Of a stretch of DNA of 64,000 bases, positions 48,106-61,500 are shown piece after piece; position 1 is the first letter of the stretch; each line of letters opens with the position of its first letter. Source of the DNA: Lithospermum erythrorhizon (Eukaryota > Streptophyta > Magnoliopsida > Boraginales > Boraginaceae). Under the pieces are notes generated by a model, which saw nothing but the letters and a program-made list of their open reading frames with translations, ran no database searches and was not told the DNA's origin. A program made the translations under genes and the position numbers. Where the stretch lies: positions 62,001-126,000 of the forward strand of contig JADFUC010000629.1 in assembly GCA_019722365.1 (NCBI GenBank). Direction: 5' to 3'.

Positions 48106-49006
48106 TGTTGGAAATGATGAAAATTGATTCCCTTTATTATGCCCGTTACTTGCGAAAATTGTGTATCAATTCATTTCTGAGGTTAGTTAAATTTGATTCT
48201 TTGGAACTTAGTGTTCACCTTAGTAATTGTATATTACTAGTGTGAGTTCTCATGATAATTTAGGGTTATGACGATTCTTTAGATCTTCTTTCATTAATCG
48301 TTATAATAATAATAGTAATTAATTAGATTATTATTATTATTATACAACTTACTATTATTTAGAGAATAGAAGGTCACACACACATAAAGTGATATTGAAT
48401 TATATTTCATGCATGGAATTAAAGCGAGACTTGTGAATAGAGAGCATGTCTCTCAGCCTATATATATATATATATATTTGTCCAATATATATTGATGAAC
48501 ATCAATTCGTTAAACTTGCAAGTTTAATCAATTAAGCAATTGAAATTGATGAATAACTTGATAAGTTATTCGATAATGACTCGTTAGTATTTTAATTAAC
48601 TTGTTAAGTTAATTAAAATGGAAGTGACTCATTATTTGATTAGAAGCCATAACGGTCTAATTAAGTTAACGAGTTAAACTGATTTCTTAACAAGACCTTA
48701 GCGGTTGAAATTAGGATTTCGGTATTTAAATAAAGACAAGGTTTTTTCATTTCATGAAAAAACTGCTTTTACTCCCTATATCAAAAGCCGCCCCCCACTC
48801 CCCGAGAATTGGAAGAGATTTGAGAGGCGTGCGTGAAGAAGGCTTGTTGGCTTGAGAGTTGGTTTCATTTAATGTTACTTGCAATGTAAGAACTCTTTTA
48901 TTCATATTGCAATTTATGTGTTTAGATTAATATACATTATTTTGAGGATCCGGGATGTATGAATTTGGTGTTTTATCACGAGTAAAATTCATACTAGATT
49001 CTAACA
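48106..49006 (+). repeat. 5' LTR of nested copia (901 bp)
   Basis: It begins 'tgttggaaatgatgaaaatt' and ends 'catactagattctaaca'. The last ~125 bp are nearly identical to the 3' LTR, while the centre (about 48350-48880) carries large indels relative to it. Confidence 0.9.
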
Positions 49007-49020
49007 CTGGCCTGAGAGCC
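49007..49020 (+). other. Primer-binding site of nested copia (degenerate)
   Basis: 'ctggcctgagagcc' follows the LTR end; 'tggtatcagagcc' is the usual initiator-tRNA-complementary sequence, and three of thirteen bases differ. Confidence 0.6.
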
Positions 49021-51204
49021 TACTCAAGTTTGATGTATTTTATCTAATTCGATTTGCGTATTGACGTAGTTGTTAATTAATTAGATTGATTCATGATTTG
49101 TATATTCAATTGATGAATATATAATGAAAAATCATTTAATTTTGTATGTATATCATGTAATTTTGAAATCATCATTCGTTGTATTGATTTTGATGATTTG
49201 CTATTTGTTTTCATGAAATGAAAGGGATTAAAACTTGATTAATTTGCATTTTAATTTTAGGTAGAATCATTTTCGATTTTCACGAGAGGTTAGAAATTTG
49301 AAATTCGAAATTAACTCAAAGCGTGGCTCCGCTTAACTTTGGGTGTGAGCCGGTGCTCGAGCGAAATACCCGGCAAATTAACTCTCCACGAAAAGGAGGG
49401 TGATCAGGGGTCTTGATATTGTATGCGAACATCGAGATGTTGGGTATCTCACGTAGACTTATTGAATATGTTCCACGACCCTTTGAGAGTTCATCTCGGT
49501 TTTTCGAAATTTGTTGAATTTTAAGTTCTCCCGAAAAAATTCATTTGAATTTCTGGATTGTTTCAGATTTAGTCGAAAAAACTAGAAGTGTTTTTGAGGA
49601 AATTCCAATTGGGCGTGTTCAATAATGATGATGTTCAAGTTAGTCCTAAATTTTTGAATTTTTAGAGCCTCCAAATTATTTTACAAAAGTTACTTGATAA
49701 ATTTGAAAAGCGAGGTAATTACTAATATATGTCGTCGGACTTGGCCGGAGCCTACGAGAGGGCGTCGAGCCGGTTGGGCGTTCCCGTCACCGGGGTGCTT
49801 CGCGGCCATACTCCTTCCACCCGTACTTGTGTCGGTCGTGGGTTTCGGAGGCGGTCTTATTTGCCGTTGAAGTTAGGTGTCCGTTTAGAAAACCTAAATG
49901 TATTTTTATGTAATTATTTTTGTTTTTAAAAATTATTAATTGTGTATTTTGATTTTAAATGTTAAATCATAAATTTTGTCAATAAGATGATTGAATTTAT
50001 ATCTTGAATGACATTAAATTTCAATTTATATTTCCCTTCATAATTATTTTTTCATTAATTGATAATTTTTTTGAAAATATTTTCATAGTAACTTTTAAAT
50101 TTTGAATTTTGGAATTAATTACTTGTAAGTAATTATTCCATGATTAAAGTGATTGGTAGCTATTGTAATAGTATCATTAATCATGTGTGAATATATTTAA
50201 ATTAAACATTTATATTAATTGATAATTAATTGTAAAATAATGGGTAATTAATTAGTCAATTATGAACACATTTAATTACATTTCATATATATGACATTAA
50301 GTGCATTTATTTGTTTTGATGTTTTGCCTATATATATTGTTATGGAATGGAATGGAGGTGTATAGATATGACCACCATTTTATTTTAGATTACGTCTTAG
50401 TATTGTTGTAAATGACTTTTTGTTGAGTCATATTTAATTTTCTTATTTCTCCTCTGAAGCTTACATGTTGTCTAAGTTGAGATTAGTGTATTTTAATTGT
50501 AATTGAGCCGAAGCTTGGTGGAGATTCGGAAAGCCGAAGACAAGAAATTGTTATAGAGGCGAAATGTTAGTTTTCAAGTTTTGAAAAATGTAATAGGGTC
50601 TAGGGTCATATCATATACACCTCTTGAATGTGCATTACTTGTTTTATTTTCATGTTGTACATATTCTTGATTATGTGTGCTATGTTGCATGAGTAAAATA
50701 AAAGCAAATTAATAATAATCTCGCCATTTCAAAATTACAAGCAAAAGTATCGAGTCAATTTTAATGTTGTGAAATCGGTGCATCGTTGAAGCGCTATGAT
50801 GGCGGTGTTCTGATTTTACAATTTGATATGACAATGGATCATGTTAGTGATTTCCACTAACGTTGTGGGCTTTGGATGATCGTTCCAAGTAACTATTTGG
50901 TTTAATTGGTATGTAACGGTTTCCGAATCTGAAAATCGGGTAGCATCTTGAAATAATATGTTAGTGACACAAAAGAGTTATGTAGTTTTACACATAATTG
51001 GTTGATAACCTACTAATATCACCGGAATTCAAAATAATGCGGTGTTGTCGTTTGAATTTGAGTATAATAATAGATCTTAATACTAATATATTTAGGTGAG
51101 ATTTGAAGTATTAGTATTTCTTTACAATTTGTTTGTAAGTGTTTGCTTTAGCATGATAGTTTGTTGATGCATTGTCTTTATTTACTTATTCTTGTAGAAT
51201 TATA
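49021..51204 (+). other. Long untranslated leader of nested copia
   Basis: About 2.2 kb, AT-rich, with GC-rich islands at 49320-49500 and 49730-49870 and no protein-like frame. Some may be a secondary insertion. Confidence 0.45.
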
Positions 51205-54200
51205 ATGGCTACTTCACTATTACTCCCTAAGAACTTCGCTTAGCTCGGCACTTGAAAAGTGCAAGGCGGAATAACTTTTCGAATTTTGGCCGAATGGTCA
51301 CCGAGAAGCTTGAGGTCATTCTCGAGCAAGAAAGAGCCGAATACGTCGGAACAATAAGGTTCTTCCGAAACCTAATTATAGTGCCTCCCGTCGGAAAAGG
51401 GATCTAAAGCACAAGTATGATGTTGTGGATGTCCAGTATGCCATTCTTTAAATATGGAACGCTTGGATTCAATTGATATGAAAAGGTGCAGCTATGACAT
51501 ATCTCACCGTAGCGAGATTATTCAAAAAGCTAGAAAGCGAGAATATGGCTTACCGTTGTGCTCGTGGATAAGCGAGAGCGGACTGCCGCAAGCCCTACAT
51601 ATCATTAAAATGATTGGCAGTCGTCGACTTCAGCATACAGGCACCCGGTGTCTGCAAAGAACTGGGCGTGGATCTCGTCTAAAGTCTCTTCCAGACAAAT
51701 TCTCTTAGTTCGTCATGAACTTCAATATGCACAAGTTTGAGTTATCTCACAAGCGAGGCGCATAAGATGATCCGCAGAATGCTGAGACGAACCTGGGTAA
51801 GACTAAAACTTCTACTCCTTCTGTTTTGGTGGTCCAAAACAAGAAGAAGTTCAAGAAAAAGAAGAAGTTTACCGGCAAAGCCAAGGGTTTGAGTAATCCC
51901 AAAGCTGCTGGACAGGGGAGCACTAGGAAGGATGACAAATGTCATTATTGCGGGAACCTAGGTCTTGGAAGTGGGCACAACGGGGAGTTCACATATGATA
52001 AGAAGAATGGTCTCACGACCAGTCAGCCTACAGGTATGTATGTTATTGAAGTTTGTAAAACTTCTAATTCTCTTCGTGGGTCTTAAACAGTTGTGGATTC
52101 TCATATTTGTCATAATATGAATAAACTCAAGTCAAGTAGAAGACTCGCTAGAGGGAAATGGATCTCGTATAGGGAGCAGCGAAGGTTACGGCCGCTACTT
52201 GAGTAGGATCCGTAGTTTAAAGGCCCTTGCAGGCCTTCTTTTGAACTTATCGCGGAGTTTACTATGTACCAACGATTTCTTGATATTATTCTGATTACGT
52301 TTTGAATAATGATGGATTTTTCATTTTTCAATAGATCCCCGATGAATTTAGGATCACCCACGAGGAATGGGCTATTATTTGGTATCGCCTCCGCTTCAAA
52401 ATGGTATATTCATTTTAGGCATGATTCTTGGAATTAAGGTATAACGTAAACACAAAAGGAATGAGCATGAAGCTTAAACCAAACATACACATGGCCTTGA
52501 TTAGGTCATAATGCGAGAGGAGCCGAATTAAAAAGAAACTTCTACTCGGTGGAATACTTGAAGGTTTCGATTATAGATAAATACGATAAGTGTAGTCTTG
52601 CCTTACGGAAAAATGACTAAAATGTCTTATTTGGATTGATGAAGGGCAAATGATTTATTGTGGATCATACGCGCGTGTGGGCCAATGAATACATCTGCAA
52701 GAGGAGGTTATAACTACTTAGATTATATTTACTAATAATTACGGTAGATACGTTTTGTGTATACGATGGAAACCTGAACATCGATCCTTTTGAGAAATTC
52801 AAGGAGTTCGAAATGAAGTACAAAACCAATTGAACAAGACAATAAAGATTCTCCGTGCGATAGAGGTGGAGAATATTTGAGTCACGAAGTTCAATACTCG
52901 TCTTATGAAATTATTGGTATTATTTCCTTGACTCGCTCCAGCCTTGAAGACATACAGCAAAATGACGTGTGCGAAAGGAGAAATTGAACCACTTCTTGAT
53001 ATGGTTCGATCTATAATGAGCCTATACGATCTACGGTTAATTTTTGGGGATATGCGCTTATGAAAGGCGCAACACTTACCTTAAGCAGATGTCCAACAAG
53101 TCGGCGGAGAAAACTCCCCATGAAGGCGTGGTTTGGGAAGATTCTGAAGTTGAATTTTCTCGGGGATTTGGGGTTGTGAAGCTTATGTTAAAGAAGATAA
53201 CAAAGGACAAACTTTTTAATCTTAAATGCTATTTCATAGGGTATCCAAAGGAAACTTGATTGGTTACTACTTCTACCTAAAAGCATGAGAATAGAATGCT
53301 TCGTTGCTAAAGCAGGAGCATTCATGAAAAGAAATATACGTCGAGAATGACTAGAAATGGTGTTCATCTTGATGACTCGAGTTGATAAGTCAATATCGTG
53401 CATCTAATGCGAGAAGGATCTTGCACCACAAAAATTGGCACCTTCTTTCATAGAAAGGTCAGGTTAACGATCACATGAAGTTGTGGAAGAACCCGACCAT
53501 AGGAGATCAGTAGGGATCATCACGAACTAGAGAGCTGGTATTGTGAAGCTTTCATCATTGAAAGTGACGAGCTCACTTCTTACATAGAAGTGATAAATAG
53601 CAAGGATGATGACAAATGACAAATAGCCATGCAATCTAAGTTGGAATCTACGTTTTGATGAATCAATCAAAGATTTTGATTTAAATCCAGAGCGAAAGAA
53701 AGAATCTTATTATTATAAAAGAAGCTAAGTTGGAGTTATGTATCGTTCGTAGTCTTTGTATGTCGATGACATACTTATCATTAGAGAAACAAGCATTAGA
53801 GTTCTTGAACTCGATCAAGGATTGGGCGTGTAAATGTTTCTCGATGAAGGACTTAGGCGAAACCCCATGATATATACTTGGAATAAAAGATCCGTCGAGA
53901 TGGGGCGGAAGGCTAATTGGACTTTGTCGGGATACTGTGTGAATAGGTCTTTGCCAAAGGTTGACATGAAATAATTCAAGAATCTCCCCATAAGACGGAG
54001 TTCAGCTCGGCGAGCACGAGTCCCGTACTAGTCTTTGAGATGAACAAAATGAAGTGTACCTTACATTTTTGCGGCTATAGGATCCATCATGCTTATGCCA
54101 TGTCATGCGGCCCAGACTTTGATGTGTGTCTTATGCGGCCTTGAGAATAACCGATAGATACCAAGCTAATCGGTGAAAGCCCTTTGGATTGCGGTGAATG

Positions 54201-54730
54201 CGTCTTGAGATATCTGAGAAGAACTAAAGATCTTTGCCCAGTATGGTAGAGATGATGAGTTAGTAGTTCGGGTACACCGATGCCGGTTTAGCGATAGAGC
54301 GACTACTCGTTCCCGGTCACAGGTATGTATTTTGTCTCAGCGGTGGAGAGCGATAGCTTGGAGAGTTCCAAATAAGTCTTGTTGGGTCTGCCATAGAATA
54401 AAGTGCATCGCCGGCGTCTGAAGCCTCAAAGAAGCATGTTAGATTAAGAAATTCATGTGGTGAGCTTGGTGAGTACTAGCGTTGAGGAACCGATTGGAGT
54501 TGCTTTGGCCAATCTTGGGGCGATAGCTCAAGCTAAGGAACCCGAGCCGCATCACAAATCCAAAACGTGCCGAGAAGAGTATGTTTCATTGAGATATGCT
54601 TAATAGAGGTGATATCAAGAAGTATGTAAAAGAAGTAGCAACGAGAGGCCAATCGGCCAACCGCACCTGAGCAAGTCGGGCAAGCGTGATGAGCATCACC
54701 GGCGAGCATGGGTCTTAGGCGGATGTTGCG
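51205..54730 (+). pseudogene. Copia gag-pol remnant
   Basis: Order of recognisable pieces on the plus strand: ATGGCTACTTCA (51205) near the gag start; a Lys-rich stretch and degenerate zinc knuckle CHYCGNLGLGSGHN (51826-52000) of gag; protease-like VVDSHICHNM (about 52090); integrase end LFNLKCYFIGYPKET (about 53210-53258); reverse transcriptase with FDESIKDFDLN (about 53655), SLYVDDILII (53754-53785) and MKDLGE..YILGI (about 53845-53890); an RNase H piece near 54280. Frames change repeatedly between the pieces, so no polyprotein can be made. Confidence 0.85.
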
Positions 54731-55557
54731 GTGGTGTTAGGTTAAATGGTAGTCAATATGTATCTATTGTGTTATTTGAATATTTGAATATTGTTGCTTA
54801 TATTCTAGTATATATTTGTTTCTTTACATCTATATGTTTTAAATTTACATATAATATACATGTATTATCCTCGATGAGTGAAAGTTAAATCCTAGGCTAG
54901 TATATGTTTTTTTTTTTTTTCTAGAGGCAACATGAAATGTGATTACGCCTCTTGAGCCTATAAACATAGGATAGCCAAAGGCCTTCAATTAATCTTGATA
55001 GTTAGGCGACAAATATCATATGACTAACATTGTGATTGATTGGTGATCAAGTTTGATCCACGTTAACTGCTGAGACTAGATCAATACCATGAAATTTTGC
55101 CCGGTCCTATGGTACTTGGGAGGCTGAGCCTTGTAGTGAAGCTTGAATTCATAGAAGATATGTATATCTGTGTCCTATATGATATTTGTTTGGGCTGAGC
55201 TGAAAATTCTTAGACATACGATATATAACTATACGTATTATATAAGCTGCGTACTTTGACTATGACCAAGCGTGCGCGCTTAGGCGGGGATTATAACGGC
55301 ATATGTTGGGTCACTTAGCGGTGGGTATAACGATGAATGTTGATATATTGGAAGGGATTTGTATCCGTCGCGATATCTGAAGATCTCGGACTGTCAGCAG
55401 TTAGTCTTGATTGGTTTATGGGACGCCATAGTGCTATTCGATTCATACGAGGAAGAAGAAAGTTGTGGGTGTTTCATGACACACTTCTTATGGATTAGCC
55501 TACATTTGGAGATCACGTGTTAGAAATTGTATGAGTGTCGTCGAGGGCAAGTGAGAG
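54731..55557 (+). other. 3' untranslated part of nested copia
   Basis: Non-coding; ends with 'gggcaagtgagag', a degraded purine-rich tract right before the 3' LTR. Confidence 0.5.
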
Positions 55558-56393
55558 TGTTGGAAATCAATGAAAATTGATTCCACTTTTATTATGCCCG
55601 TTGCCGCGATTGTCAATTCATTTACGGGTTGGTTAAATGTGATTATTCGAAGTTAGTGTTCACCTTAGTAATTGTATATTACTAGTGTGGGTTCATGATA
55701 ATTTAAGGGGTTATGGCGATTTCTAGATCTTACTCGTTAATCGTTATAATAATAGTAATTGAATTCGATTATTAAATGAGACTTGTATATTCGGATTATA
55801 TTCATGGATGAAATTAAATGAGACTTATATATTAGAAGAATGTATCTCTGTCTCTATATATTTGTCAAATATATATTGATGAATATCAATTGGTTAAACT
55901 TGCGAAGTTTAATTAATTAGCAATTGAAAGTGATGAGCTGCTTGATACTAAGTTATTCGATAGTAGCTTCGTTAGTATTTTAATTGAGCTTGTAGAGTTA
56001 ATTAAAATGGAACAACTCACCCCAAGTGACTCATTATTTGATTAGAAGCCATAACGGTCTAATTAAGTTAACGAGTTAAGCGATTACTTAACGAGTTGGC
56101 TTAACGAGGTGGAATGAGCATTTATTATTTAAAAGAAAGAAATGAGGTTTTTCATTTATTACTTAACGAGTTGTTTAGTTTTTTCATTTCATATTGCAAC
56201 ACAGAGTTCTTGAGTTGCTTAACATGAGCTTGTTGGCTTGAGGAGTTGGTTCGTTTGATGCTTATTTATGATATAGAACTCTTTTATTCATATTGCAATT
56301 TATGTGTTTTAGATTAATATACATTATTTTGAGGATCCGGGATGTATGAATTTGGTATTTTATCACGAGTAAAATTCATACTAGATTCTAACA
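55558..56393 (+). repeat. 3' LTR of nested copia (836 bp)
   Basis: Starts 'tgttggaaatcaatgaaaatt', ends 'gattctaaca', then AAGTT. Its last ~125 bp match the 5' LTR with about two differences. Confidence 0.9.
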
Positions 56394-57190
56394 AAGTTTG
56401 TATATATGTTCGATTGTATGAAAATGTTCATATTAGAATCTTTGATGTGACGGTAGGGGTTATGATGAACTGTGGTCATTGCATGAATCCAATATATTTA
56501 CGTTGCCAATATTCGGTTAACATTTATTAATATATGGCTTTTTCGATCGAGCCTCTTGAAGTCACACACATACACTTCGAAATCAAGTTATAATCACGTT
56601 ATAAATTTTTGAGGATTCTGATATAGCGTATATAAATAATGAGGCGCGCGAACCGAGAAGAAGGAGAAGGTTTCGGAACGTTCTCTGTCCTTACCGGGCG
56701 CGCGGATAGAGGGAAGAGGGAAGGGTTCCAGAACCTTCCCTTCCTATTTTTGTGGGTTTATCCTTGAGACATTATAGAATGTTCTGCCTTCTTAAGGGAT
56801 AGGCATTCCAGAATGTTCAACGCCTACGTATAAAGACTTGATTGAGTAAATTCTTTACTCGTTTCACTTTTGGTATTCACTTTTGTGAAAGACAAAAAGA
56901 TCTCCCTCCCTCCCCTCATTTTAGTCGACTAGTAGGTAGAAAAATCTCATTGGACCCAGCATCCATAAAACTTTCACACAATGGGCAAATGGTGCTGCTT
57001 TTAGCAAGGGCCTATAAATTTTTTGGATATTCACACGGACATCGCCAAGAGGCACGTAAGCCAGCGGAACCGTCATAGAGCCACTTTAGCTTCTGGATAT
57101 TCAATCGGATGCGCTCGCGTACTGCTGACCGGCGTATTTGCATCGTCGTGGGTGTACCCCTAAAGGGGGCTAAACAGATGCGAGAGGATA
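56394..57190 (+). repeat. Continuation of the outer copia LTR and flank
   Basis: Starts with the duplicated AAGTT. It contains promoter-like 'gtatataaataatgaggcg' (about 56629) and a GC-rich leader-like part (56641-56740), consistent with the middle of an LTR. The 3' end of the outer LTR is not located. Confidence 0.4.
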
Positions 57191-58255
57191 CTAAGCTTTC
57201 ACGGGTGGCAGCGGATCAATGTGAGTGAGGAGCCTATCATGGAGCGTATCAAGGAGTACCTTGTTAGCTTCCCTGGAGGTGATTCCTATATTCAGAGAGT
57301 TGAGTTTGAATTATGACTTGGTGGTTACCACCTTTTTCATTTCCGGTATTGATTGTCGGTTGATTTCTTATTGTTCGATGTATTACTAGATGTTTGATGT
57401 ATTACTAGTTCTTAGGACTGGGTTTATGTGTTACTAGTTCTTAGGAGTTCTTAGGACTGGGTTGATAGTTTATGATATTTGATTTTGTCTTTCAGATGTG
57501 AGGGGAGATAGTATAGGATTTTATCTTTATCTTTTCGTTTGGGGTATCTTTGTAATAACTCTTTGTATGGTAGCTCTTTTTTTATATATATAGTTTTTTT
57601 TACCTAAAAAAAAAGAAATCTAATCACGAAGTAACAAAAGGAATTTCTCGACACATATTTTGACCAGTATTTTGCTCACAAACAAGAACATAAAGAGTGA
57701 ACCCAAATAACTTTGCACCCAATAGATCGGTGGATCAGTTGATATAGCTACTTGAAATCGTTCAAAGTCTCAGAGTAGATCAATCCATTTGGGCAATTAA
57801 CTTTCAATTCTATCACTAAGGCCCAAAACATGACTAAAAGGTCTACCCCGATTCATCCAACAAGACGTATAGATCCAAACATACAAAAGAAGGGATGAGA
57901 AAATAATTTTCTTTTTTGAACTAAACAACCACTTCATGTTCCTTAAAAAATAAATAAATAATAATGACGAATTTCGTCACGAAGCGCCATCATTATGAGT
58001 AATAATATCGGCCAATTTGGAGTATACTAGTAGCTTCTTTATTGATTACGTTGAAAAAACAAGCAACAGTCGCAATAACAAAACACATTTCCACACCCTT
58101 TTGCCCAGGCTTTGACACAATATTCTTTCACTTTCAGGTTACAATGGAAAATGTAAGACATTAAGATACAACGTGAGAACTGCTAATAAGACATTTAAGA
58201 GAGAATAACATCAAACAATTTAATAGACGAACCAGGCATTATAATTTGTTCTGGT
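57191..58255. other. Possible LINE 3' end, then intergenic DNA
   Basis: 57230-57620 resembles the 3' end of a plant L1-type LINE in style: a G/T-rich tail ('tatcttttcgtttggggtat', 'tgtatggtagctc') leading to 'tatatatatagttttttttacc' and an A-run. No reverse transcriptase is present. The phrase 'tgttactagttcttagga' is duplicated at 57400-57450. After 57620 nothing is recognised; 58.1-58.6 kb probably includes 3' UTR of the CBP60 gene. Confidence 0.35.
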
Positions 58256-58593
58256 TCATAAGTTAACTCGTGTAGCACATGAATAAAGTTTCCGTGCTTC
58301 TGTAGACGACGAAGTCATCACCTCGGTCTTGCTGGGACTTCTGCAGTCTATTTTTTTGCAGAACATGTTATCAAAATGATGATCATATATGTTATTGTTT
58401 TGCCAAATAGTAAGAAGATCCAACTGTACAGGCACCAGTGTACAACGAGAAGGTTTCACCGTTTTAGAAGGAGCTGGTGGACTATAACTCGATCCCAGCA
58501 ATGAGCACAAAATAACTGAAAGTAACCGATAAAGGACTATGAAAGAAACTCAAATGTACCCACAACAATTGCCTCTGGCAGAAGTATCCTTTA

Positions 58594-61500
58594 TTAGTCC
58601 TCCAATTCGACGATCTGAGCTCTTCTTTCAGCAGCTTTCTTCCTGATAAATATACCCCATCTCAGAGCTGCCTTGAGTTTCAGCCATCCTACAACAGCTT
58701 TTCCTGATGAACGGCTTTGTTCTTCATTGTATACAATGTTTGTAGCCGCATTTGGTGTATAAACTGAAGTATATGGGTAGCTGTTGTTTGTAAGATTTGA
58801 GTGACCATTCATATTAAATATTCGGAGAAGATGCTGCATATCTTCATTTTCAAGCATCTCATGACTTCTTAAGCGAATCTCTTCCTCTCTGAAATACTCC
58901 TCATACCCTCGATATGAAGTAGGATTTGAAGAACCACCAGCATGGAAGCTTGGCATGGATGACTGGGCTGGTTCAAGGGCCAATAATTCATCACTTTTGG
59001 AGGATTGAGCTTGTGCTAATGTATTAATCAACTGATGATTTGTGGGGAAAGAAGAGCTTTCTGACTGTGCGGTAGCGTTGAGATTCATGCTCGGGGGTTG
59101 CATCAAGAATCTGCTACTCATGTTATTAACATATCCTGGAGAAACAGAAAAAACTATACATTATATGTTCGGCGATAATGCTCTACTAACTCATTCTATG
59201 CTTTAAACCCCAACAATACTTTCACTTCTCAATTTAATGGTTTCCATGAACCATTACACATATGTGTCTTCAAACTGAAGAAGATTCTCATTCAAATACC
59301 TATGCATTACAACATCACTTTTTCTGGCATTGATGTAAATACTAAGGAACCATTAAGGTATTGCATTAGTAGTAAAACTGAAACAATCATCAGTGAGGTC
59401 TAGTGCTTATTTACTATTCTACAAAATCAATTTAGACATGTCAGTGAAAGTCAAAACAGTTACTAAACTTAAATATAGAGATTAATTAAAGGAGAAACGG
59501 AGATCAAAGGCGAAAGAATATAAAAGAAACATAATCATGAGAGGATTGATCCTGGTGCCTCGGCCCCGGGGCCCTGGGCACCCGGTCTCAGTCCTTCAGC
59601 ATCTCAGCACCCTGTGCTGGCCTCTTAAGAAGAAATAGACAAAATCAAGTAGTGACTAGCAAGATGATCTCTTTTTATGGATATTTACCTCCAATGGCTA
59701 GTCCAGGACTAAGAGAAGGCTGCTCAGTAGGGATTGGTGCTGGTAAGCTTGGATGGTTGAGTTGATGATTGAAAGTGTTCGACTGATTTGGGGGAAGTAC
59801 AACAAAATCGTTTCGAGATGCATCAGAGCTTTTGTTCTGAGAGAAGCCTAGAAGCGATTTCCCATCATATTCTACAACATGCATCCAGTTCTCATACGCC
59901 TTCTTCACCAAAGAGTCCACAAATATCTGACGAAACAGAAAATCCCATTACACAAGCTTGTTCTTTCATATGTTAAATTTTTTTAAATCATATTATGAAG
60001 AGGAAATTGGTACAATATTCAATAATTACCTTTAGAAAATTGAGCCACAAATAACTACTCCCTCCAATCCATTTTAATTGACTTTCTCACATATCGAGAC
60101 AAATTTTTAATCTTTAATTACTCTTTAATTATATTATTAAAAAAATTAAAAATTAATATTGTGAAAGTATTTTAAAAATGAATCAAATTACTCAAATTTA
60201 TATTTTTAGAATAATGAATAATTAATAATTGATGGTTAAGTTCAATTCAAAAAGTCAACGACAATTAAAAGTGGATTGGGAGAGGAATCTAGTATTTATT
60301 TTAAAATACAGGTACTCGGATAGTTACCTTAAATTCCCTTATATCAACATAAGTACTAGTTTTAGGATATAAAAATGGCATGCATTTACTTGGCATAGTT
60401 TTAGACATGGTGAGCACAACTCAAAAAGAGGAAACTTCACACATGCGACTATAAGTGAGTTAATATGAAAGGAAGACAGGAAGGGAATCATAGGTCACTT
60501 CAATCAATAGAAAGGGCTTCAGGATCTCGTACCTTCTGACTGTCAGAAAGAGAATCAGCCGAGTAATATTGACCATTAGCAATCAAACCACTTAATTCGT
60601 AGATATGGTTGAACACAACACCAACGTTCCTCATATCGTCAGGATAATAAACATGAAGTTTTGCACTTAGAACACAGGTCTTTGCATGCTCTACTAGGAC
60701 CTCCCACATTTTGTTAGACATTCCACTCCCAAGAATCTAACATTTTAGAATAAAGAAGGTAAATACAAAGAATAAAGAGAGACTCACAAATTTAGAAGTG
60801 ATATCATCATCAAACGAAGATCCAAAATGCTTACATTCCTAAGCCTCTGTGGGTCCCTTACAACAAGTCGTAGAAATTCTTCTACTGAGCATATCCCAGC
60901 CTTGTTAAGCCTCTTATGGAAAGATCCATCTTTCCCTATCTTCTCCAATCTCCAGACTTCATCATTGAGCGCAGGTGGATAATGTTTCTTGTACACTGCA
61001 CAATAGACCTTTATATAACACAGAAATGAAAGCCCACAAAACAGTGTCCAAATAGAAGGAAATATCTAAGTACATAACAATTACTAGACAAGACAAACTC
61101 ACATTCTCCTCTATGATCCTTGACAGTGAAGGCATCAGTTTTAGCCTCACGGATTCTCACACCCTCACAAAAACCTGATACAACCTTTAACCCAAGTCTG
61201 AACTTCCTGCTCCTAATCCAGCTAGAGTTGTCTGTAAAACTCAACTCTCCTAGTGTTCCAACACCTTCTTTCAATGTAATTTGCAAGTCCCCAGTTAGAA
61301 GGGGCCTCTTTCCTTCACGTTCTTTCACTATGTGAGACTCAAATTCATCTTGAGTCCAGCCATCATCATCTTCGTTGTTGAAATCACCTTCAAGGACAAC
61401 AATGTCAAGTTTCGTAGAGGCCTCTGGACCAGATGTCACAACATGGCCTGTATTTCCATCAATCAAGACAATGTGTATTGCTGCACCCTGTTCCCCCTCC

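Larger units (their letters stand above)
48106..56393 (+). mobile_element. Ty1/copia retrotransposon (8.3 kb) with AAGTT target duplication, nested
   Basis: LTRs of 901 and 836 bp, both starting TGTTGGAAAT and ending TTCTAACA, flank an internal region with a primer site, a gag/pol remnant and a purine-rich tract. AAGTT precedes the left LTR (48101-48105) and follows the right LTR (56394-56398). The element lies in the LTR of a related copia (48026-48105 / 56394 onward). Pol reading frames are broken many times, so this copy is not autonomous. A leader of about 2.2 kb separates LTR and gag, unusually long for copia. Confidence 0.9.

Noticed and set aside
58256..58510. 84-codon minus frame after the CBP60 stop
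   Set aside because: Directly downstream of a family-typical C-terminus (..VELED stop); most likely 3' UTR.
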